In this document: piece after piece, positions 7,037 through 11,653 of the stretch | Position numbering within the stretch: the first letter of the stretch is position 1 | Layout of the letters: every line of letters starts with the position of its first letter | Made by a program: the position numbers and the translations under genes | The notes under the pieces: generated by a model | What the model was told of the DNA's origin: nothing | Databases searched by the model: none | The model's input: the letters and a program-made list of their open reading frames with translations, nothing else | From: an uncultured Trueperaceae bacterium | Lineage (GTDB): Bacteria; Deinococcota; Deinococci; Deinococcales; Trueperaceae | Length of the DNA stretch: 11,653 nt | Direction: 5' to 3' | NCBI GenBank assembly: GCA_937907415.1 | Contig: CALCHY010000330.1 | Span: forward strand, 1 to 11,653

Positions 7037-7498
7037 TTCCTTCTTGGGAGCCAGCTTGCTCTCAATCTCACCATCAAGGTCCGCAAGGGAGACGCCAATC
7101 GAACGTGCGAACTGCCTGGCTGACGCTAAGTCAAGGTGTTTTGCATCTCGCTTGGCAGGATTCAAGGTAATGGAACGTCTACCAGGAGATTTGAACTTAA
7201 TATGGTCCCCTTTGCCGCTGGACTGCGCGTATCCTTGACTTTGGAGATATTGAATCGCTCGTCGCATCGTCGGGGTAGGGGCGTGGCCGATAATCGCTTC
7301 AGCCAACACGACTCTTTGGGCGGAAAGAGTCGTGGCTGCCGCCTGTTCCAAGGTCAACTTTTCTTTACCGTGAAAGATGCTGAAGGAGCTAAGGCCTACG
7401 TCAGGGAACGCTTGCCTGACCACGTCGAGGACCGTGCACCCGTCCGGGGCATCCACCTCAACCACTCCACCCGGTACGATTGTGACTATGCACTTCAT
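7004..7498 (-). CDS. Putative beta-grasp domain fused to a HicA-like mRNA interferase toxin
   Basis: This is 164 aa from ATG 7498. A TTG at 7561 with GAGG upstream would add 21 residues. The C-terminal part (residues 78-138) fits the HicA/YcfA pattern: a helix MRRAIQYLQSQGY, then GKGDHIKFKSPGRRSITL, with H99 in the position of the catalytic His, then a helix LASARQFARSIGV. HicA toxins are small double-stranded-RNA-binding-fold mRNA interferases, usually ~60-80 aa and paired with HicB. Here residues 1-72 form an extra domain. Its pattern (VVEVDAPDGCTVLDVV, then RVVLAEAIIGH) recalls ThiS/MoaD-like beta-grasp folds; that part is inference. No HicB is adjacent, and residues 139-164 are a Lys-rich tail. 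It lies antisense between the large nuclease-like and KAP genes, overlapping the former's end by 33 bases. Confidence 0.65.
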   Translation of the reverse strand: MKCIVTIVPGGVVEVDAPDGCTVLDVVRQAFPDVGLSSFSIFHGKEKLTLEQAAATTLSAQRVVLAEAIIGHAPTPTMRRAIQYLQSQGYAQSSGKGDHIKFKSPGRRSITLNPAKRDAKHLDLASARQFARSIGVSLADLDGEIESKLAPKKELKAIPHKATL

Positions 7499-7646
7499 AT
7501 TGGCTGCATGGTATCTCAGCCGTACTGTGTTGTGCAGGGTCGCATGAGCACGATCGCTCAATTGGCCTCGTGGCTGCTGAAGCGGGGAGCTCCAGTCTTG
7601 AGTTGGGGTACTCGGGTGATGCCGTACTGAGAGGGGTGGATAACGG

Positions 7647-9728
7647 ATGAACGCACCAATGGTAGAGGACTACTTCCATAGGCAGAGCCGAGCGAAAGCG
7701 CTGGTACAGGAGTTTCTGGCTCGGAGCCCAGATTCCCCTGAAGTCTGGGGGGTAGTCGGACCTTGGGGATCGGGTAAGTCTACTTTCCTTCGGTTCATGC
7801 GCGCCGAATTGGCCGAATCGGAACCAGATGTCGTCGCCATTGACTTCAACCCTTGGTGGTTCTCGTCCAGGGAAAACATTATCCGGAACTTTCTTAGAGA
7901 ACTTGCGTCCATTAGCAGAACCGGGCTCGGCAACGATAACTTGGCTAGCGCGTTCTATCGCTTGAGCAATGTATTGGCCTTGGCGCCCGCGGTAGCGAGT
8001 GGGGCTGCATTGGCCATGGGAAACGCTGAAGTAGTTGCGAGCCCTGAGGCTCAAAACGTATTTGGCAAACTGAGGCAGGCTTCCAAGTGGGGGCGGAAGG
8101 TGGCAGATAAGCTCTCGCTTCCCCCGTCAATTGAGGATCTACGAGAGACAATAACCGAAGGGCTCGCACGCGGTAAGAAGCGCATCTGGGTGTTCGTAGA
8201 CGATGTAGACCGCCTGCAACGAGATGAGATGCTCGCGATGTTCAGACTTTTGAGGTCTATCGGAGAGTTACCGTACATCAAGTATGTCGTGGCGGTGGCG
8301 TTCGAGGGAGCGGAGCATTCACTAGAGAGCCCCGATCTAGTTCGGTCTTACGTGGCGAAGGTTCTTACGGATTCGTACTACTTGCCTCAAATTAGCCCCA
8401 TTCAAATGCAGATGTACTTCGCGGAGCGTTTGGCCCAAAGCTGGAAAGCATACAAGGAGTTTGAGCAGGAATATTCGGCGCATGTGACCGAGGCCTTCGA
8501 CGTCATTCCGGCCCGCTTTCTTACCCCACGGTTGATGGAGCAACTGTCTAACGCGACGGTCAGAGCTCTTGAAACAAACCAATTGGGAGGAGAAATTGCG
8601 CTTCACGACCTGATTCTCCTTGAAACCCTACGGCTGTGCTTCAACAAAGTCCATAGTTTTGTTATTGAGCAAAGCTCTTGGCTCGCAGATTCTACTGCTG
8701 ACTTGGCGATTGACGACCTTGCAGGCGAGTTTAATAGCAGGCTCGATGAGTCGCTTCCAGAAATGAGCAAGAAAGAGCGGGAAGAAGCAATGAGAATCCT
8801 ATGGTCTCTGTTCCCGAAATTCAACCCAAGCGGTGCCTTCTACATAAATCGACTCGGTCCACATCGGGCCTGGAAGTCTGCTGTGCTTTCTGCGTACCTC
8901 ATGGGTGATGCAGACGCTGCAGGAGTCTCCCAAAGGAGGCGCAAGGAATTGTGGAATGAGTTAGGAACCCTTTCTCCGCTCGGTTTCAACAAGCAAATCT
9001 CTAAAGAGCCCGAAGATGCATATCTCGCTCTAAAGGAATGGATAGATCAGCTACCAGTCATTGAGGGCAGGGACATTGAGAGAGTTATCCGATACGCACG
9101 GGCCTATTACTACTCGCTAAATGAGAAAGTCGCATACAACTTCCTCGCTCGCACTGGAATACTCCTGACTCCCTTCTACAGCTTGGAGCGTGTGGTGCCT
9201 GACAAGCGTAGGGAGTTCCTTGGCAAACTGATAGAGGAGGCTCTAAAAGCGGCGCCCGCCAATGCCCTAGTTGACCTACTGGACCTATTGAAGGACAACC
9301 AACGTATGGCCTCGAACAAAGCATGGGTAGATGCCAAGGGCCCATTCTTCGACGAGATCTCTAATCGGGCCGCGGATCAGGTCTTGAGTGCGATTCGCGA
9401 TGGAATGCGCAGTGACGTTTCTCCCAGGGTCCTGCGGGCGGCCCTTTGCGCATGGTCACCTGCCTTGTCCGATGCCCTTGAAGAACTGAATGCAGTGGCC
9501 GCGCACAAGTTCGCGGCAGCAGCTCTAGGTCTCTACCAAAATGCTTCCACGCTTGAGCACATCAAGCAACTTTCACCGATCATTGATAGCCCGGTTTTTG
9601 ACGTAATGCTCCAAGATGAAACTGTGAGAGAGGCCCTACTACAGGATAAGAAGCGCCTCCGAGAGGCTCAAGCCGCTATGAACAGTGAGGAAGGGGCGAC
9701 TCCCGATGGTTACGGCGTCCTGGGATAG
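7647..9728 (+). CDS. KAP family P-loop NTPase
   Basis: This is a 693-aa protein with the KAP NTPase signature. Walker A is GPWGSGKST (residues 38-46). FNPWWF follows at 67-72. Walker B is IWVFVDDVDRL (180-190, with D185/D186). KAP NTPases include F-plasmid PifA, which excludes phage T7, and often carry a membrane insertion between the two Walker motifs. Here residues 106-125 (LSNVLALAPAVASGAALAMG) are a modestly hydrophobic stretch in that place and could touch the membrane. Residues beyond ~330 are helical with no domain I recognise. ATG 7647 has GAGAGGGG upstream. It follows the large nuclease-like gene on the same strand, with the HicA-like gene inserted antisense between them, so it probably needs its own promoter within 7499-7646. 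An ATP-driven sensing or switching role in defence is inferred. Confidence 0.88.
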   Translation: MNAPMVEDYFHRQSRAKALVQEFLARSPDSPEVWGVVGPWGSGKSTFLRFMRAELAESEPDVVAIDFNPWWFSSRENIIRNFLRELASISRTGLGNDNLASAFYRLSNVLALAPAVASGAALAMGNAEVVASPEAQNVFGKLRQASKWGRKVADKLSLPPSIEDLRETITEGLARGKKRIWVFVDDVDRLQRDEMLAMFRLLRSIGELPYIKYVVAVAFEGAEHSLESPDLVRSYVAKVLTDSYYLPQISPIQMQMYFAERLAQSWKAYKEFEQEYSAHVTEAFDVIPARFLTPRLMEQLSNATVRALETNQLGGEIALHDLILLETLRLCFNKVHSFVIEQSSWLADSTADLAIDDLAGEFNSRLDESLPEMSKKEREEAMRILWSLFPKFNPSGAFYINRLGPHRAWKSAVLSAYLMGDADAAGVSQRRRKELWNELGTLSPLGFNKQISKEPEDAYLALKEWIDQLPVIEGRDIERVIRYARAYYYSLNEKVAYNFLARTGILLTPFYSLERVVPDKRREFLGKLIEEALKAAPANALVDLLDLLKDNQRMASNKAWVDAKGPFFDEISNRAADQVLSAIRDGMRSDVSPRVLRAALCAWSPALSDALEELNAVAAHKFAAAALGLYQNASTLEHIKQLSPIIDSPVFDVMLQDETVREALLQDKKRLREAQAAMNSEEGATPDGYGVLG

Positions 9729-9731
9729 TAT

Positions 9732-9746
9732 CACCGCTTGGCGGTG
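9732..9746 (+). terminator. Short hairpin just after the KAP gene
   Basis: CACCGC-TTG-GCGGTG is a perfect 6-bp stem with a 3-base loop, starting three bases after the KAP stop codon. High-GC actinobacteria often use stem-loops without a U tract as terminators. The convergent DUF4238 gene ends 96 bases further on, so stopping transcription here would prevent collision. The stem is short, so confidence is moderate. Confidence 0.45.
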
Positions 9747-9841
9747 GAGCTGTACCCGGCGAGTCGAAGAGGTGACCTGACGGCGCCCATCATGGGTCAA
9801 CTGAGTTTCGTGCCGAGGGAAATGGACCCACTACATTATCC

Positions 9842-10993
9842 CTAGGGCTTGCGATCTTCTCTGGAGCTGCTCAGGACTATGCGAATGATTTCCTCGAGAG
9901 TGGCGGTGAGAGTCTTCTTCCGTTCTAGTCCTGACATCGCCGACGTAAAGTCGTTGGTATTGCAAAAAAGGAAATCCCTAGCCTGCGTGGCTACGATTGC
10001 GTTGTAATCCGCTACGCGTTTTCCATTGACGGGTTGAATCGGGAGATTGTTCTTAGGTGCGATGACTAACATCAACTTGGGAGACAAAGGCATGAGCACT
10101 CGCAGTGATGGCTTCAGGTTTCCGCTGGAATCATGCCAATCGGTGTAACCCAACGCCGTAGCAAGTGCATCCATTTCGCTATGTTCGGTAGAGGGCCTTG
10201 CGCCGTCTATTGAGATAACAGGGTTGTCCGAAGTTATAAGTGACTCGTCGGACTCGTTGCGCAACAAGTACCAAGACATCGAGAGGAGAGATCTAGTGGC
10301 TCTTTCCGCCGTGACAGAGAAAGCGTTAATGTGCAGTTGCTTGACTTTCGCAGGGTCAACTGCCGCCTCTCGCATGCTCTGTTGCACGTCGGGATGGAGT
10401 TGACCCCTTGCGAAAAACTCACGGTACTTGTCGACAGCTTGTCGAGCGCTTTCTAGGGCCTTGGTTCGGAATGGCTCACCAGATTGGTTCGTCGCAGCTT
10501 GGACCTCCAAGAGGGCTTTCTCCAAGGCTATAGATACGACTTCATCGAAGGTTCTAAGCACGCCTTCACCAATATTGCGTATGTGCTCTTGAGACGCTGC
10601 TGTTTGGTGAGGTAAGTCAGCAGAGTCGGCCATCAGGTTGAGTAAGAACTTCATATCATCGCGTGCGCGCCTCGTGCGCCAGCTTTGAGTTGCAACGAAC
10701 TGAGCGTACGTGTAGCGCTCTGTAGCTGACAACTTAGCTAGGTCGCGAGTCTCTAGAATCTTCCTGTGTACGGTAGCGATTCGGCTTTCAAGATTTGCTA
10801 GGTCACCTTCAAGCGATGTGGTGTCGTCCAGATCATAGAAGTGCTTCTCGTGTGCCACGCCGTCAACGAGAATTGGGCCAAAGAGCTTCTGTTCGCTGAT
10901 GCGATAACCGTATATGGCGTTCTCTTTGAGAGCGGTGGAGAATCCGCGTAGGTAGAACCTAGGTACGTAGTGTTGTCGTACGGCCTTCTCCAT
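9842..10993 (-). CDS. DUF4238 domain protein
   Basis: This is 383 aa from ATG 10993, with GGAG upstream; a TTG at 11002 is the longer alternative. It carries the full set of DUF4238 landmarks: HYVPRFYLRGF at residues 8-18, EKHFYD at 49-54, FVATQSWRTR at 99-108, LITSDNPV at 252-259 and PLSPKLMLVI at 302-311. A late NAIVATQARDFLFC segment completes the set. The length is typical, with no sign of truncation. The molecular function of DUF4238 is not established to my knowledge. Such proteins are frequent in accessory and defence-rich regions. No membrane span or signal peptide is seen. It is convergent with the KAP gene and has its own leader with a hairpin and a possible operator. It may be an independent cargo gene rather than part of the nuclease/KAP unit. 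Confidence 0.88.
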   Translation of the reverse strand: MEKAVRQHYVPRFYLRGFSTALKENAIYGYRISEQKLFGPILVDGVAHEKHFYDLDDTTSLEGDLANLESRIATVHRKILETRDLAKLSATERYTYAQFVATQSWRTRRARDDMKFLLNLMADSADLPHQTAASQEHIRNIGEGVLRTFDEVVSIALEKALLEVQAATNQSGEPFRTKALESARQAVDKYREFFARGQLHPDVQQSMREAAVDPAKVKQLHINAFSVTAERATRSLLSMSWYLLRNESDESLITSDNPVISIDGARPSTEHSEMDALATALGYTDWHDSSGNLKPSLRVLMPLSPKLMLVIAPKNNLPIQPVNGKRVADYNAIVATQARDFLFCNTNDFTSAMSGLERKKTLTATLEEIIRIVLSSSREDRKP

Positions 10994-11009
10994 GGGCTCC
11001 AACTACCTG

Positions 11010-11024
11010 GCGCCCGGCGGGCGC
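11010..11024 (-). promoter_or_regulatory. GC-rich hairpin in the leader of the DUF4238 gene
   Basis: GCGCCC-GGC-GGGCGC is a perfect 6-bp stem with a 3-base loop. On the minus strand it ends 16 bases before the ATG at 10993 and 7 bases before the TTG at 11002. It would sit in the 5' leader beside the ribosome binding site, where it could damp translation or transcription. Confidence 0.35.
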
Positions 11025-11050
11025 TCTTGAAATGACCAGTGTTGAGGTAC

Positions 11051-11064
11051 CCGTAATTGTACGG
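11051..11064 (-). promoter_or_regulatory. Candidate -10 box within an inverted repeat upstream of DUF4238
   Basis: On the minus strand, TACAAT (11056-11061) differs by one base from the -10 consensus. It lies inside CCGTA-ATTG-TACGG, a perfect 5-bp inverted repeat at 11051-11064. No good -35 box is found 17-18 bases upstream. The arrangement would suit a repressor that covers the -10 element. Both parts are short, so this is tentative. Confidence 0.3.
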
Positions 11065-11146
11065 TGACGGCTATATCAGCCCAGCGGGGATTGGCGACAA
11101 TACGTATCTAGATAGCGCCGTTCGTAGGCAGCTTCGAGGGATTGGT

Positions 11147-11386
11147 CTAGTGGTCGGCTCCGCGTAGGTCCGCTTCCAAATATTTGAAGGCCAAGATGTT
11201 CAGGCCATTAAGTGATTGGTGCTCCGCATGGAAGGGCTTGATGTGGTCGCCGACCTCAAGGCAAACGATTCTCCGTTCCTTACGTGCGTCGAACCCAGCC
11301 ACAGAGAACCGCGGCGTCATATCGAGGGTTTCCAAACCTGCAGGAGTTTTGAGAATTCGGATTGCAGAGTATTGAGTCAAGGTCAC
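11147..11386 (-). CDS. Weak ORF of unknown function (57-79 aa)
   Basis: The minus strand is open for 79 codons from a GTG at 11386 that has no ribosome binding site. A 57-aa version starts at ATG 11320 (MTPRFSVAGFDARKERRIVC), where third positions become more GC-rich. The stretch CLEVGDHIKPF followed by NGLNILAFKYLEADL looks protein-like and faintly recalls HNH nuclease wording (a DHI-x-P motif). The rest of an HNH core is absent. It may be a gene remnant or a small hypothetical protein. Confidence is low, because the opposite strand is also open here. Confidence 0.25.
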   Translation of the reverse strand: MTLTQYSAIRILKTPAGLETLDMTPRFSVAGFDARKERRIVCLEVGDHIKPFHAEHQSLNGLNILAFKYLEADLRGADH

Positions 11387-11496
11387 AAGCGAAAGCGCTG
11401 GACGCCCGATGGCTATTTGGACTGCACAAATATGCTGGAATCAACAGGTTTGTAGATTCTCATAATGGATTGCCGTTTGTCCCATTAATCCCACAA

Positions 11497-11528
11497 GGCC
11501 TGCAGACCATCCCATAAGTCTGCAGGCC
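11497..11528. repeat. Perfect 11-bp inverted repeat
   Basis: GGCCTGCAGAC (11497-11507) and GTCTGCAGGCC (11518-11528) are exact reverse complements around a 10-base spacer. There is no T tract on either side, so a standard intrinsic terminator is unlikely. An operator, an att-like recombination site or a structured leader are possible. It lies upstream of a possible gene start at 11608. Confidence 0.6.
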
Positions 11529-11591
11529 GTCAGACATGAAATGCTAACCGTAGAACATTCGTGGCTTTAATCCGCACAAGCACAATCGCCA

Positions 11592-11597
11592 TATTTT
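11592..11597 (+). promoter_or_regulatory. Candidate -10 box of a leaderless promoter
   Basis: TATTTT lies ten bases before the ATG at 11608. That is the spacing expected when transcription begins at the start codon itself, an arrangement common in actinobacteria. No ribosome binding site or clear -35 box is seen. Confidence 0.2.
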
Positions 11598-11607
11598 CGG
11601 CGTCTTC

Positions 11608-11653
11608 ATGTTCATGATCCGAGCCAAGCCCGACGACTTGAAGAGGAACACGT
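11608..11653 (+). CDS. Possible start of a gene running off the window (partial)
   Basis: From ATG 11608 the frame reads MFMIRAKPDDLKRNT to the window edge. Fourteen of these fifteen codons end in G or C, whereas in-frame codons just upstream do not, so a real start near here is plausible. There is no ribosome binding site, but a possible -10 box at 11592-11597 would make a leaderless transcript. Too little is visible to suggest a product. Confidence 0.3.
   Translation, partial: MFMIRAKPDDLKRNT

Noticed and set aside
7136..7630. A 164-codon plus-strand ORF linking the large gene and the KAP gene.
   Set aside because: It is the complement of the HicA-like gene, whose minus-strand frame carries recognisable HicA residues; the plus-strand translation looks random.
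9793..9834. TGGGTC and GACCCA as a terminator stem for the DUF4238 gene.
   Set aside because: The arms are 6 bp with a loop of roughly 30 bases and no T tract, so it is not distinguishable from chance.
11130..11165. GGTCTAGTGGTC resembles a tRNA D-arm.
   Set aside because: No anticodon stem, T-arm (GGTTCGA) at the right distance or acceptor stem could be found on either strand.
1..11653. CRISPR array, insertion sequence, integrase or rRNA.
   Set aside because: No regularly spaced repeats, no transposase or recombinase motifs, and no rRNA-like segments were seen.

Overview
The left third of the window is very GC-rich, uses GTG starts, and has codons strongly biased to G or C in the third position. 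Together with the small-protein families present (HTH_37-type antitoxin, DUF7662, actinobacterial-type antitoxin linkers), this points to a high-GC actinobacterium (Actinomycetota). I cannot fix the genus. No rRNA, tRNA, integrase, transposase or CRISPR array is visible. The window reads as accessory DNA: toxin-antitoxin-like remnants on the left, and a compositionally different block that looks like a defence island in the middle and right.

Layout. 1-53 is the tail of an unidentified gene. 90-365 is a small HTH antitoxin-like regulator, whose stop codon overlaps that of a convergent 61-aa protein (362-547). 548-917 holds no gene I can support, but has a 16-bp near-palindrome and a striking nested inverted-repeat cluster built on TAACAGC (833-885). 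918-1124 is a startless reading frame, probably a gene remnant. 1155-1472 is a small acidic protein with an antitoxin-like N-terminal segment but no HTH. 1710-2546 (minus) is a 278-aa hypothetical protein. It is divergent from 2739-3167, a DUF7662 protein.

From about 3.2 kb the base composition visibly drops and TTA codons appear. A 42-aa small ORF (3190-3318) leads into a ~1,235-aa protein of unknown family ending in a PD-(D/E)XK nuclease-like domain (to 7036). An antisense gene (7004-7498) encodes a putative beta-grasp domain joined to a HicA-like toxin domain. Next comes a KAP-family P-loop NTPase (7647-9728), followed immediately by a short hairpin. A convergent DUF4238 protein (9842-10993) has its own leader with a GC-rich hairpin and a possible operator. 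The right end (11003-11653) is mostly non-coding. It contains a weak minus-strand ORF, a perfect 11-bp inverted repeat, and possibly the leaderless start of a gene running off the window.

How the genes may work together (inference). The large nuclease-like protein and the KAP NTPase have the look of an effector/ATPase pair in a mobile anti-phage island. DUF7662 and DUF4238 would be flanking partners, and the beta-grasp/HicA gene would be a lodged toxin module that could act as an addiction or guard element. None of this is proven by the sequence. The most novel parts are the uncharacterised body of the large protein and the HicA fusion placed antisense between the two large genes.
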